From Catenovulum sediminis (GTDB lineage Bacteria; Pseudomonadota; Gammaproteobacteria; Enterobacterales; Alteromonadaceae): DNA of 64,000 nucleotides. The notes under the pieces are model-generated. The model did no database searches. It saw only the letters and a program-made list of their open reading frames with translations, and was not told where the DNA came from. Where the stretch lies: assembly GCF_040270295.1 (NCBI RefSeq), contig NZ_JBELOE010000209.1, one strand, 5' to 3'. Numbering within the stretch: the first letter of the stretch is position 1; every line of letters begins with the position of its first letter. The translations under genes and the position numbers were made by a program. Below are positions 18,216 through 28,031 of the stretch, piece by piece.

Positions 18216-18841
18216 TATTGTTGACGCTGATCATCTAAATCGGCACCTTCAGGTAATTTAAAGACAAAATACTCTTTACCGAAATCAGATAACTGAGTTT
18301 GCTTAAACTGAAAAAATTGATAGTGACTGGTTTGTTGCTGTCTGTCTTTAATCGTTAACCATTCAACCGCATTATCCTGAGTAAACGAAATCTCAATATA
18401 CTCTATTTGATTACGCTGCGATTTTGAGGTTACTTTAAATACAGAAGCCGATGGTTTTTCAATAATATATTCCTGCCAAGCAGAGGCATCAGGCTGCAAT
18501 AACAATAATATTGGATTTGAATTAACCGTATCGGCAAAATTATACACAGTAGCTTGCTCAACAAACGGGTCATAAAACCAGACACTGACGCCATCTGACA
18601 TCAATAAACTATCGTTGGGTGGCAGTGTTTCCCAGCGAAATTTATTGGGTTGAATGAGTTCTATATTGCCCTCTGACAATTGTACAACTTGTTTTTTACT
18701 GTCTAATACTTTTTGCTTAAATTGCGCACTAAAACCGGCTATTTCGGATAATTTTTCTTTTAATTGCTGACTGACTGTTTGTTCAGCTGATACAGCGAAC
18801 GACAAAATTAATAAAACTAAACTACTTACAATTTTTTTCAT
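18215..18841 (-). CDS. lolA: Outer-membrane lipoprotein carrier protein LolA
   Basis: Periplasmic chaperone that carries lipoproteins from LolCDE to LolB. The 208-residue precursor has a clear signal peptide (MKKIVSSLVLLILSFAVSA) and the LolA beta-barrel pattern with PNKFRWET and LLMSDGVSVWFYDP. It lies 2 bases downstream of ftsK. Confidence 0.96.
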   Translation of the reverse strand: MKKIVSSLVLLILSFAVSAEQTVSQQLKEKLSEIAGFSAQFKQKVLDSKKQVVQLSEGNIELIQPNKFRWETLPPNDSLLMSDGVSVWFYDPFVEQATVYNFADTVNSNPILLLLQPDASAWQEYIIEKPSASVFKVTSKSQRNQIEYIEISFTQDNAVEWLTIKDRQQQTSHYQFFQFKQTQLSDFGKEYFVFKLPEGADLDDQRQQ

Positions 18842-18843
18842 AC

Positions 18844-21561
18844 TTAATCCATTCTAGGTGGAGGTGGGGCCAATACTTCGCGGGCACCGTTGTGACCTGC
18901 GCTAGATACGACACCCGTTGCTTCCATTTGTTCCACAATGCGTGCCGCTCGGTTATAACCAATTCTAAATTTGCGCTGAACGCTGGACACTGAAACTTTA
19001 CGTGTTTCTGTCACAAATGCGACCGCTTCATCATACAGTGCATCAGATTCTTCATCTGCAGCGGCTTCAGCTTGCTCGCCTGGCAATAAAACATCTTCAG
19101 AGCTATCACCATTTAATATGTCATCAATATAAACCGGTGTGCCTCTTGCTTGCCAATCGGCAACAACCGCATGTACTTCATGATCGTCAACAAAGGCCCC
19201 ATGTACGCGTGTCGGCACCCCTTTACCGGCGGGCAAGTATAACATATCACCCATCCCCAATAAGGTCTCAGCGCCTTGTTGATCTAAAATAGTACGAGAG
19301 TCAATTTTAGAGGAAACCTGAAAAGCGATACGCGTTGGAATATTCGCTTTAATCAAACCGGTAATAACATCAACTGAAGGGCGCTGAGTGGCTAAAATTA
19401 AGTGAATGCCGGCCGCTCGGGCTTTTTGCGCAATACGTGCAATCAGCTCTTCGACTTTTTTACCGACAATCATCATCATGTCGGCGAATTCGTCTATCAC
19501 AACAACAATACTGGGCAGCTTTTCTAATTCAGGTGCTTCTTCATCCATGCTGTCTCCGGGTTTCCACAGTGGGTCTTTTAAAGGTTCTCCGCGTTCAATC
19601 GCCTCACTGACTTTTGTATTAAAGCCTTTGACATTACGCACCCCCATAGCAGACATCAATTTGTAGCGTCGTTCCATCTCTCCAACACACCAGCGCAACG
19701 CATTAGAAGCTTCTTTCATATCGGTTACCACTTCACACAATAAGTGAGGTATCCCCTCATACACCGAAAGCTCTAACATTTTAGGGTCAATCATGATTAA
19801 ACGGACTTCTTCTGGCGTTGATTTATACAACAGGCTCAGAATCATGACATTAACACCAACTGATTTACCAGACCCCGTCGTACCGGCAACGAGTAAGTGT
19901 GGCATACGGGCCAGATCGACCACCACAGGCTTACCGGCGATATCTTGACCTAACACCATAGTCAATGGAGATTTAGCATCTGCGAACTCACTGCCCGAAA
20001 TCACCTCACTTAATTTAACGACTTCACGGTGTTTATTCGGCAGCTCCAAACCAACAAAAGATTTTCCCGGTATCACCTCTACTACCCGCACACTGACAGC
20101 AGATAAAGAGCGTGCGATATCTTTCGATAAGTTAGTGATTTTAGATACTTTTACACCCGGTGCTAAATCGAGCTCCAAGCGGGTAATGACTGGCCCTGGA
20201 TACATACCAACAACTTTTGCATCCACGCCAAAATCAGCCAATTTTGCTTCAACCAATGCGGCAACCTGATCCATTTCTTCCTGTGTGATCGGATTCTCTT
20301 TTTTATCTGGCCTGTCTAATAATTCAAACGAAGGTAATGGCGTCATCTCTACCGAGGCTTTTTCAGCATCGGCTGCTTCTTGCTGAGCTAAAAACTCACT
20401 GAATTGAGTTTGCGATGATGAAACACGAATATGAGCTTTGTTGGGTGCTGATTTTTTGGCCATTTTTTCAGGTTCGACGTCGCAGTTCTCCCCCAAAGGT
20501 AGCATGGTTTGCATGTCATCATCGTCAACCTCAGCCAAGTCGCCAAGAACCGGCTCTTTACGAATTTCCGTCTCGACAACATCGTCCATATCGCTAGCGT
20601 CATGCAAAGCAGGTTCTTCAGCCGGCGCAACACCCGTGTGGCTCGCCATTTGTTCAGACGCTTGAGTTGCGGTTTGTGCCGCAGCAATTGATGCAGACTT
20701 GGTAAGCGGCGTTAACGTGTCGGACGACCTTTGAGTTTGGACATCCGCCTCATCTTTACTTCCAAATAAAGCTGATAAAGAAGGCTTTTTACTCGTCGCT
20801 TGTTCGCTATCCTTTATATCCGATTGAGCTTCAACCACTGGTGTATTGGATTGAGTTGTTGCATCAACCTTGTTCTTATCTTTGTCTGTAACTGCACTGT
20901 CAACTGACGACGCTTTTACATCGTCTTTATCTTTTAGTTTATTGCAAAGACGATTGATTTGACGCCATACAAACAAACTGACGCCAATCACACTTTCACC
21001 TGTTTTATCAATGATATATAGCCATGAAATACCAAATAAGAGTGTAATGCCAGTACAGAAGAAACACAGCAAAAGTAAGGTAGTACCAATGAAGTTAAAA
21101 TAAGGAATCAAAGATTGGCTAACAACATCGCCGAGCAGACCACCTGAGGAATAAACAAACAGGTCACTGAAGTTCATACTTGATAATGACGTTGTCGCAA
21201 TCAGCAGTAAAAACAAACCGATAATGCGAAGCCCTAGCGCTAAAAAATCAATTTCAAAAAAATTAGGTCGCTTTTGAAATAAAGCCCAGCCTATAAAAGC
21301 TACCGCAAAAGGCACAAGATAAGCCACAGCACCAAAAAAGAAAAGCAGCAAGTCAGATAACCATGCGCCCGCAGCGCCAGCCATGTTACGGATAGGTACC
21401 TGATAACCTGATTGACTCCAACTCGGATCCAGCGGGTCAAAAGATACCAACGCCAGTAAGATAAAAAGTGCACCGCCGGCAAATGTAATTAAACCGACTT
21501 CCAGAAGACGCTGTATTCCCGTTAGTGACTTTGATTCTGCTGATTCGCTCAAAACAACCAT
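18844..21561 (-). CDS. ftsK: DNA translocase FtsK
   Basis: Divisome protein that pumps DNA to align dif sites and activates XerCD. The 905 residues have an N-terminal domain with about four membrane helices (to about 190), an acidic Ser/Gln/Asp-rich linker (about 205-430), then the RecA-like motor with Walker A (VAGTTGSGKSVGVN) and Walker B (IVVVIDEFADMMM), and the C-terminal gamma winged helix (VSSVQRKFRIGYNRAARI) that reads KOPS. The linker is much shorter than in E. coli FtsK (1329 residues), as is usual in many relatives. First gene of the leftward ftsK-lolA-rarA-crcB-serS unit. Confidence 0.97.
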   Translation of the reverse strand: MVVLSESAESKSLTGIQRLLEVGLITFAGGALFILLALVSFDPLDPSWSQSGYQVPIRNMAGAAGAWLSDLLLFFFGAVAYLVPFAVAFIGWALFQKRPNFFEIDFLALGLRIIGLFLLLIATTSLSSMNFSDLFVYSSGGLLGDVVSQSLIPYFNFIGTTLLLLCFFCTGITLLFGISWLYIIDKTGESVIGVSLFVWRQINRLCNKLKDKDDVKASSVDSAVTDKDKNKVDATTQSNTPVVEAQSDIKDSEQATSKKPSLSALFGSKDEADVQTQRSSDTLTPLTKSASIAAAQTATQASEQMASHTGVAPAEEPALHDASDMDDVVETEIRKEPVLGDLAEVDDDDMQTMLPLGENCDVEPEKMAKKSAPNKAHIRVSSSQTQFSEFLAQQEAADAEKASVEMTPLPSFELLDRPDKKENPITQEEMDQVAALVEAKLADFGVDAKVVGMYPGPVITRLELDLAPGVKVSKITNLSKDIARSLSAVSVRVVEVIPGKSFVGLELPNKHREVVKLSEVISGSEFADAKSPLTMVLGQDIAGKPVVVDLARMPHLLVAGTTGSGKSVGVNVMILSLLYKSTPEEVRLIMIDPKMLELSVYEGIPHLLCEVVTDMKEASNALRWCVGEMERRYKLMSAMGVRNVKGFNTKVSEAIERGEPLKDPLWKPGDSMDEEAPELEKLPSIVVVIDEFADMMMIVGKKVEELIARIAQKARAAGIHLILATQRPSVDVITGLIKANIPTRIAFQVSSKIDSRTILDQQGAETLLGMGDMLYLPAGKGVPTRVHGAFVDDHEVHAVVADWQARGTPVYIDDILNGDSSEDVLLPGEQAEAAADEESDALYDEAVAFVTETRKVSVSSVQRKFRIGYNRAARIVEQMEATGVVSSAGHNGAREVLAPPPPRMD

Positions 21562-21701
21562 AAACTCTCGTTTTCCCCTAAGGCCCGTATTCTAAACCTG
21601 TTCGACAATAAATCCCAACTTTGAATTAAACATACAGCTGCAAAATAATGAATTTGACTATACTCAATACATGTTTGTGGATCATATGAGTCATCAAAGT
21701 T

Positions 21702-22784
21702 ATGCAGATAGCGGTTCCCAAAGAAATTAAAAACCATGAATATAGAGTTTCTCTCACCCCTGAAAGTGTCAACCATCTAGTTAATAGAGGTCATCAGGTC
21801 TGGGTTGAACATGATGCAGGTGCAGGCATTCAATATCAAGACCAAGATTATTTACATGCAGGGGCACGTGTCACAAAAAAATCAGAATTATTTAAATATG
21901 CTGAGCTCATTGTCAAAGTTAAAGAGCCCTTGCCAGAAGAAATCGCCTTGTACCAACCACAACATTGTTTGTTTACATACTTGCACTTAGCCGCAGATAA
22001 AGCGCTGAGTCTAGCACTCGCTAAATCAGGGGTAACTTGCATTGCATACGAAACAGTGACTGATAATGGCTTTTTGCCTTTACTCCAGCCAATGTCTGAA
22101 ATTGCCGGGCGACTGTCGATTCAAGTCGGCGCGCATTGTTTAGAAAAAGCACAAGGTGGAATGGGAAAACTATTGGGTGGTTTAGCCGGAGTTGAACCAG
22201 CTCAAGTCGTTGTCATCGGGGCCGGCTCTGTTGGGCAACAAGCCGTTGCCATGGCTGTTGGCGCACAGGCCAGCGTTACTGTTCTGGATACCGATTTACA
22301 TAAACTTAGAATGTTACAAACCTTGTATCAAAATCAAATCAATTGTATTTATTCAACGCCTGCGACCTTAAAAAAATATGTATTGAACGCCGATTTAGTG
22401 ATTGGTGCCGTATTAATCCCGGGCGCCAGTGCGCCTAAATTAATCCCTAAAGAATGGTTAAAAAAAATGAAAGCAGGTGCTGTGATAGTGGATGTGGCCA
22501 TTGATCAAGGCGGGTGCTTCGCAACATCTAAACCGACCACACATACTGCGCCAAGTTATCAGTTAGACGGTGTTATTCACTACTGTGTGACCAATATGCC
22601 GGGCGCTGTACCTCTAACAGCAACTCAGGCATTAAACAGTGCGACTTTGCCCTATGTGACCGAGTTGGCTGACAGTGGTATTGAGCAAGCTTTAGAAATC
22701 TCAGCGCCATTGCGAGCCGGATTAAATATTTATAAAGGAGACATTTGTCATCCGCAAGTTAGGAAAAGTCTGCAGTTAGATTAA
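21702..22784 (+). CDS. ald: Alanine dehydrogenase
   Basis: NAD-dependent oxidative deamination of L-alanine to pyruvate and ammonium, or the reverse. The 360 residues carry the family start (MQIAVPKEIKNHEYRVSLTP), the NAD-binding GAGSVGQQAV Rossmann turn, and catalytic residues in KVKEPLPEE and CLFTYLHLA. It is slightly shorter than the usual 370. It is divergent from ftsK with 140 bases between; the lrp gene often found in this gap is absent. Its last 26 bases overlap the convergent diguanylate cyclase gene. Confidence 0.95.
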   Translation: MQIAVPKEIKNHEYRVSLTPESVNHLVNRGHQVWVEHDAGAGIQYQDQDYLHAGARVTKKSELFKYAELIVKVKEPLPEEIALYQPQHCLFTYLHLAADKALSLALAKSGVTCIAYETVTDNGFLPLLQPMSEIAGRLSIQVGAHCLEKAQGGMGKLLGGLAGVEPAQVVVIGAGSVGQQAVAMAVGAQASVTVLDTDLHKLRMLQTLYQNQINCIYSTPATLKKYVLNADLVIGAVLIPGASAPKLIPKEWLKKMKAGAVIVDVAIDQGGCFATSKPTTHTAPSYQLDGVIHYCVTNMPGAVPLTATQALNSATLPYVTELADSGIEQALEISAPLRAGLNIYKGDICHPQVRKSLQLD

Positions 22785-25146
22785 AAGTTTGTTCTATAGG
22801 CATAGGTTTAGCGTAATAGTATCCTTGCATTACACGACATCCCTGCGCCTGTAGAAATTCACTTTGTTCGATTGTTTCAACTCCTTCGGCGACTATATCT
22901 AAACCAAGCTTTTGCGCCATTGCAATGATCGCACTGGAGATTTCTTTGTCTTGTTCATCCTGTGGAATATCTTTGATGAAGTTGCGGTCAATTTTCACAC
23001 AATCAACTGGAAACTGTTTTAGGTAAGCCAACGAAGAATAGCCGGTTCCGAAATCATCCATGGCTAAACGAAAGCCTTGATCTTTGAATAATTGCATTAA
23101 ACGGATAGCTTGTTCAGTGTTCTCCATCAACAAAGACTCGGTCACTTCAAACTCTATTTGCTGTGGAGAAATAGCATAACTCGCCAGCATTTCCATCACA
23201 CTAGAATAAAAATTCTTAGCAAACAATTGGCGCGATGACAAATTAACCGCAATACCGTCTATACCCACTAATCTCAAGGCTTTACCATGTTGCTGTAAAT
23301 ATCGACACACTTGTCTAAGAACCAATAAACCTAAATCATGGATCAAGCCGGTTTCTTCGGCGACACCAATAAACTTATCTGGCGGTATAAATCCTTCATC
23401 TTTATCAATCCAGCGAACCAAGGCTTCAGCCCATATAAAGCGATTTTTTTGCGCGTCAAATTGTGGTTGTAGATAAACTGTCAGCGCTTCGTCACTAATA
23501 GCTTGCCTAAGTTTATGCTCTAAATGGACTTTCGCTTTAATTTCTTTATCTAATGTATCGCTGAAATAAACAACTTGATTACGTCCAAAATCTTTCGCTT
23601 TATATAAAGCGATATCGGCACTGCGTATCAAATCAGCACCATTCACCCCGTCTTTAGGATAAACGGCAACACCAATAGATGCTGTAACATCTAACAATGC
23701 TTGGTGTTCCAGCGGGGTTAAAACTGAACTCAGTAGCTTTTTAACGACCAGATCTAAACTTGAAATAGTAGCGACATCACGGATCAGTATCATAAACTCA
23801 TCCCCGCCCATGCGTGAAACGAGATCATCATCGGCTAACGCTTTTTTGAGTTTATTGGCGACCGAGACCAATAAATCATCGCCAAATTCATGCCCTTTGG
23901 CGTCATTCACACGTTTAAAATTATCTAAATCAACCATCAAGACGGCCAATTGCTGCTTAAGTTTTAGCGCATTGGCAATTTCCAACTTTAAGTGTTCATT
24001 AAAAAACCGGCGATTAGCCAAACCGGTTAACGGATCCTGATAAGCCATTTTTTCAAGCTCAAAGCGGGCTTCTTTTAACTCGGTAATATCGAGCACTGAA
24101 CCAATATAACCGGTTAACTGACCATCATTTAGTGTAACAGGCGATATTTTTTCCAGAAAATTCTTTCGTTTACCTTGCGGCGTTGTAAACCTATATTCAA
24201 CGGATGAAGTCGTTTTATTTAACTGACTTTCGTTAAACATTTCTAATACGCGCAAATTGTCTGGGTAAGCGATTCTTTGGCTATATTCAATAAAATCTAT
24301 TGGTAACTTACAGCCGGTCATATCCTGCCAACTGTTGTTAACATATAAATACCTATCTTGCTCATCACGCAAAAAGATACCGATTGGGGCTTGATCGGAT
24401 AATGATCTCAATCGTTGCTCTGATAATTGTAATAATTTGTGCTCGTCAGCCAAACTATCTAACATGTTATTAAATACATCAACCAGTTGGCCTACTTCAT
24501 CCTCTTTAGATTTATATGCGCGAATATCAGCAAAAACGTTTTTAGTAATATGTTGAGCCGTTGAATGCAAATGTTGCAGCGGTGCCAGAACTCTTTTTAA
24601 TAATTGATTGGCAATTGCATAAACCGCCAATAAAGAAATACTGATAACGATAAGGATAACCAATAAAACATGTTGCTGAGTAGACTGAACGTACTTCAAA
24701 TCAGATTGAATCATTAAAGCGCCCATAATTTCCTGATTATCCAGTACAGGCTTAATGATGTTTAGACCATTTTCATTAAAATGTTGCTGATAACTATCGA
24801 TCACCCCAAGGGTGGGTGGGCAATTATACCGCCTGTCGTCATATATATACTGAGCAAAGAACTCTTTTTCTTTGTTATATAAACAAATATGCTGAATACT
24901 TTGGTGAAATTGCGCAGCGGATAAATTGGTCTGTGCAGCAGCAACGTCATTAAAGATTAGGGCGGCTACCGTTCGGTTTGCAAGAATTTCACCAATGACA
25001 TTTAAATCAGATAGCAGTTTTTCTTTTGCCAGATCTTTTTCTACATAAAACAGCGTTAAACCAATTACGCTTAAAGACAACAAAAATAACGCAATTAGGC
25101 GTTTTATGATGGCATATTTAAGTGACTTGCGCGCAATCTTCATCAT
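22759..25146 (-). CDS. YfiN-like sensor with PAS, GGDEF and EAL domains
   Basis: A 795-residue inner-membrane c-di-GMP enzyme. In order: TM1 (about 15-34), a periplasmic CHASE8-like sensor (about 35-155), TM2 (about 160-183), HAMP (about 185-240), PAS/PAC (about 245-370), GGDEF with an intact active site at 447-451 (RMGGDEFM), and EAL with intact 574-576 (AEALVRW) and DFGTGYSSL. Both catalytic domains look competent, so it could make or break c-di-GMP. Its ATG overlaps the yfiR-like stop (ATGA). In E. coli and Pseudomonas, YfiR in the periplasm represses the cyclase YfiN/TpbB; this protein is YfiN-like at the N-terminus but carries extra PAS and EAL modules. Confidence 0.93.
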   Translation of the reverse strand: MMKIARKSLKYAIIKRLIALFLLSLSVIGLTLFYVEKDLAKEKLLSDLNVIGEILANRTVAALIFNDVAAAQTNLSAAQFHQSIQHICLYNKEKEFFAQYIYDDRRYNCPPTLGVIDSYQQHFNENGLNIIKPVLDNQEIMGALMIQSDLKYVQSTQQHVLLVILIVISISLLAVYAIANQLLKRVLAPLQHLHSTAQHITKNVFADIRAYKSKEDEVGQLVDVFNNMLDSLADEHKLLQLSEQRLRSLSDQAPIGIFLRDEQDRYLYVNNSWQDMTGCKLPIDFIEYSQRIAYPDNLRVLEMFNESQLNKTTSSVEYRFTTPQGKRKNFLEKISPVTLNDGQLTGYIGSVLDITELKEARFELEKMAYQDPLTGLANRRFFNEHLKLEIANALKLKQQLAVLMVDLDNFKRVNDAKGHEFGDDLLVSVANKLKKALADDDLVSRMGGDEFMILIRDVATISSLDLVVKKLLSSVLTPLEHQALLDVTASIGVAVYPKDGVNGADLIRSADIALYKAKDFGRNQVVYFSDTLDKEIKAKVHLEHKLRQAISDEALTVYLQPQFDAQKNRFIWAEALVRWIDKDEGFIPPDKFIGVAEETGLIHDLGLLVLRQVCRYLQQHGKALRLVGIDGIAVNLSSRQLFAKNFYSSVMEMLASYAISPQQIEFEVTESLLMENTEQAIRLMQLFKDQGFRLAMDDFGTGYSSLAYLKQFPVDCVKIDRNFIKDIPQDEQDKEISSAIIAMAQKLGLDIVAEGVETIEQSEFLQAQGCRVMQGYYYAKPMPIEQTFNLTADFS

Positions 25147-25688
25147 TCAGGCCTTTCTATCTTATTGGCCAGTTCTAACAAAGAGGAACTAAACACGATA
25201 TTGTTTTTGCTTGCTAAACCTAAATTAACATTAAAACCAATTCGATTATTTTTATTAATTAATTCAATGACACTGGTTTTAAGGCCCGTTTTACAGCCAT
25301 CACAAACACTCAAGCCAGAATAATTAGCAAGAAGCGTTGCAGACAATTTGTTTTTGCCACCGATGATCAATAAATCGCAGTCAGATAGTGATTTGGCACT
25401 CTCTTCGACAATTTTAAAATTCAGCTTTTTAGCGTTGACTTTTAAACTAGGAGAAACTTGTTGCAATTTATCTTGTGAGCTCGGTTGTCCGCTCGCACAA
25501 ATTAAAATAGATGGATTCTCGCGATTGGGCAGTTGTGTGTAGCGTAATATGCCGACGACGACAGCTGCTCGAAGGCTGGCCTCTTCGGGTTGATTCATTA
25601 AAGCCTGCGCTGGCGCAGCTGCATAAAACATATAACCCATCAGTAACATTACATTCAATACAACTGCCGTGATTATATTTAATTTCAT
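25143..25688 (-). CDS. YfiR-family periplasmic regulator
   Basis: A 181-residue protein with an N-terminal signal sequence (VVLNVMLLMGYMFYAAAPAQA) and the YfiR (DUF4154) pattern: VVGILRYTQLP, the LLIIGG segment, a CDGC cysteine pair and the IGFNVNLGLA end. YfiR binds the periplasmic domain of YfiN and holds it inactive until envelope stress or redox change. It is translationally coupled to the downstream sensor, which fixes the partner. No yfiB (OmpA-like lipoprotein) is seen beside it. Confidence 0.9.
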   Translation of the reverse strand: MKLNIITAVVLNVMLLMGYMFYAAAPAQALMNQPEEASLRAAVVVGILRYTQLPNRENPSILICASGQPSSQDKLQQVSPSLKVNAKKLNFKIVEESAKSLSDCDLLIIGGKNKLSATLLANYSGLSVCDGCKTGLKTSVIELINKNNRIGFNVNLGLASKNNIVFSSSLLELANKIERPE

Positions 25689-25854
25689 TTAATATCCATT
25701 AACCCTGTATCCCAAGCCTGCGGGCTATGTATTGATTATCCATATAACGATGTATTTAAAAGTACCTGAGCAAAACCTAAGTGTAGCTAAGCCAGCGATC
25801 GTATGCCAAGTAAAGTGAGCATAATTCAAGAAAATCCCGTTCAAACGACCCAAT

Positions 25855-26388
25855 TTAAATTAATTGCTTAACAATTTGCTGCACGAGTTTGTCTAATAGT
25901 AAATCCATTGTCGAGACCAAGTCATCATACCCTTCTGCAGATTGCTGCATACGCAGTATAAACTTTTCCGGTTTTTGCTGGGCAATTGACCATGCCCCAA
26001 TCAACACGACTTCACCTTGTAGATTGCCATGAAAACGGACAATTTGTAATTGTAAACCACCCAGCTGATTAATGTCATCTACTACTTTGCCGGGTAGCTG
26101 GTTTGATAATTTATCAACTAAACTCTCATTAATCGAGACTTGCAATGGTTGAGCCCAGCGGTGGTAATGTGCAAATTGTAACAAATTACCCTCTTTTAAT
26201 AGTGCAATACTATCCGTTTTAAGATAAGGGGCAAGCTCCAAATTTAACGCGATTTCCACGCGCTGTTGTAGCGCCTTATTTTCTGGATAAGGGAACAAAT
26301 AGTACTGGGTTGAGGGCTCTGGTTGACTAGAACAGGCAAACAGAAAGCTACTGACGATTGCGATGAGTGTGATTTTAATAAAATTCAT
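25855..26388 (-). CDS. pqiC: PqiC-like ABC transport auxiliary lipoprotein
   Basis: A 177-residue outer-membrane lipoprotein with the lipobox FLFAC (signal ISFLF... ending at the Cys) and the DUF330/PqiC fold (YYLFPYPENKALQQRVEIALNLELAPYL). In E. coli PqiC caps the PqiB syringe at the outer membrane. The start overlaps the pqiB stop by 4 bases. Confidence 0.9.
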   Translation of the reverse strand: MNFIKITLIAIVSSFLFACSSQPEPSTQYYLFPYPENKALQQRVEIALNLELAPYLKTDSIALLKEGNLLQFAHYHRWAQPLQVSINESLVDKLSNQLPGKVVDDINQLGGLQLQIVRFHGNLQGEVVLIGAWSIAQQKPEKFILRMQQSAEGYDDLVSTMDLLLDKLVQQIVKQLI

Positions 26389-28031
26389 TTATCTTTCCCT
26401 GGTACGATATCAGCTTGTCTGGGTGAGCTAAATAGCAATGAGTCTGGTTTACTCTCAATGGTATCTGCGACTTTTTGAATACTGCGCAAAGTACTCTGTA
26501 CTTCATGTAATGTAATATCTAGCGATGAGGCTAGCCCTTTTTCATTGGAAAACAATTGCAATGTTTTTTCCAGCTCAGTAATCAATGTATTTAGTTTTTG
26601 TGGCAATTCTTGTGCGCTTGGCTGCTCAATGAGCTGTTTACCTTGTGCAGCAAATTGATTGAGCGACTGAATCAATTGAGTCGCTTCTTGCATAGTCTGC
26701 TCTGCCGAGGCTAGCATATTGTTCACCTGACTGGCCGTTTGTGTTAATGGCAGCTTTGCCAAGCTATCTGCAAACACGCCAATATCTGACAACATACTGT
26801 CTAAATCATCATGTGTCGTTGGAATACTTGAGTATAAACCGACATTAAAAATTGATTTAGATTGGTCGGGATAAAAATCCAGTTGAATATAACTTTGCCC
26901 TGTCACTAAACTACCCGTTTTTAACGCAGCGCGCAGACCGTTCTTGACGTGTCGATTCAAAATTTTTGTCAATTTTTCAACAGCAGCGGGCGAATCTTCA
27001 CCCAAAATTCGCCCCGGATCGAGCCTTATTAAGACCGGTACTTTAGGCGCGTTTGCGCTATCGAATTGGTTTTCAGGCAAATAATCAAAAGAAATATCCA
27101 CTACTGTGCCAACCCGCACCCCACGATATTCAACATATTCGCCAATGTTTAAACCGCGAATGGAGCGTTCGAAAAGTAACAAGTAGTCGACAGAATACTG
27201 ATAAGGGTGCGCTTCAATCGCCATTTTGTTTTCGTACAGCTTAAATTCTGTACCATCGGTTACGGCTTTACCCGGTGATAAGGTCGCAGGCAAATCAAAT
27301 GAAATACCGCCGGTTAATGTACTTTCAATCGAGTCTGAAAAAACATCGATACCTTGCGCGTTTAACCTAAAAGACACGCCACTGGTGTTATAAAATCGAC
27401 TATTGCTGGTTACCATGCGATCGTATGGTGACTCTATAAAGATGTTGGTTTTAAGTTTTTTAGAATTTAATATTTCGATTTGGGTGACTTGCCCTACTTC
27501 AAAGCCTTTAAATAAAACAGGATCCCCAGCATTTAAAGAATTAGATGCATCACTCACCAGATAAATATTTAAACCATCCTTGTTTGTACGATTTAATGGC
27601 GGGTTTTCCAAACCGACGAAACTGGTTTTTCCGGGATAATCGTTGCCCGGTTCAAGCTCGATATAAGCGCCGGATAATAATGTTGTTAACCCTGACACGC
27701 CTTTAGAACCAATTCTAGGCTTTACAACCCAAAATTGAGAATCCTGCCGAAGCAAATTGGTTGCTTCTGGTTTGATTCTGGCAAGCACCCTAACCGTCAG
27801 CAAATCTTCGTTAATCTCAACTTTAGTCACAACGCCAACTTCAACATTTAAGGTTTTAATTAAAGTTTTACCGGCTTCAATGCCCTCTGCACTTTGAAAG
27901 CGAATTTCAATTTCAGTACCGCGGTTGAGATAATGTTGGGTTACAAACCAAATACTGACTAACATTGCAAATAGCGGAATAATCCAAACCGAAGATAATT
28001 TAGTGCGTTTTTTAATGGTGGGTGTTTGCAT
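26385..28031 (-). CDS. pqiB: PqiB, MCE-domain intermembrane lipid transport protein
   Basis: A 548-residue inner-membrane-anchored protein with one N-terminal helix (VWIIPLFAMLVSIWFVTQHYL), three MlaD/MCE domains (about 45-140, 160-255 and 285-400), and a long C-terminal helical region (about 400-520). MCE rings and the helical tube form a channel across the periplasm for lipid movement. It overlaps the pqiA gene upstream (20 bases) and pqiC downstream, so the operon is tightly coupled. Confidence 0.95.
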   Translation of the reverse strand: MQTPTIKKRTKLSSVWIIPLFAMLVSIWFVTQHYLNRGTEIEIRFQSAEGIEAGKTLIKTLNVEVGVVTKVEINEDLLTVRVLARIKPEATNLLRQDSQFWVVKPRIGSKGVSGLTTLLSGAYIELEPGNDYPGKTSFVGLENPPLNRTNKDGLNIYLVSDASNSLNAGDPVLFKGFEVGQVTQIEILNSKKLKTNIFIESPYDRMVTSNSRFYNTSGVSFRLNAQGIDVFSDSIESTLTGGISFDLPATLSPGKAVTDGTEFKLYENKMAIEAHPYQYSVDYLLLFERSIRGLNIGEYVEYRGVRVGTVVDISFDYLPENQFDSANAPKVPVLIRLDPGRILGEDSPAAVEKLTKILNRHVKNGLRAALKTGSLVTGQSYIQLDFYPDQSKSIFNVGLYSSIPTTHDDLDSMLSDIGVFADSLAKLPLTQTASQVNNMLASAEQTMQEATQLIQSLNQFAAQGKQLIEQPSAQELPQKLNTLITELEKTLQLFSNEKGLASSLDITLHEVQSTLRSIQKVADTIESKPDSLLFSSPRQADIVPGKDK

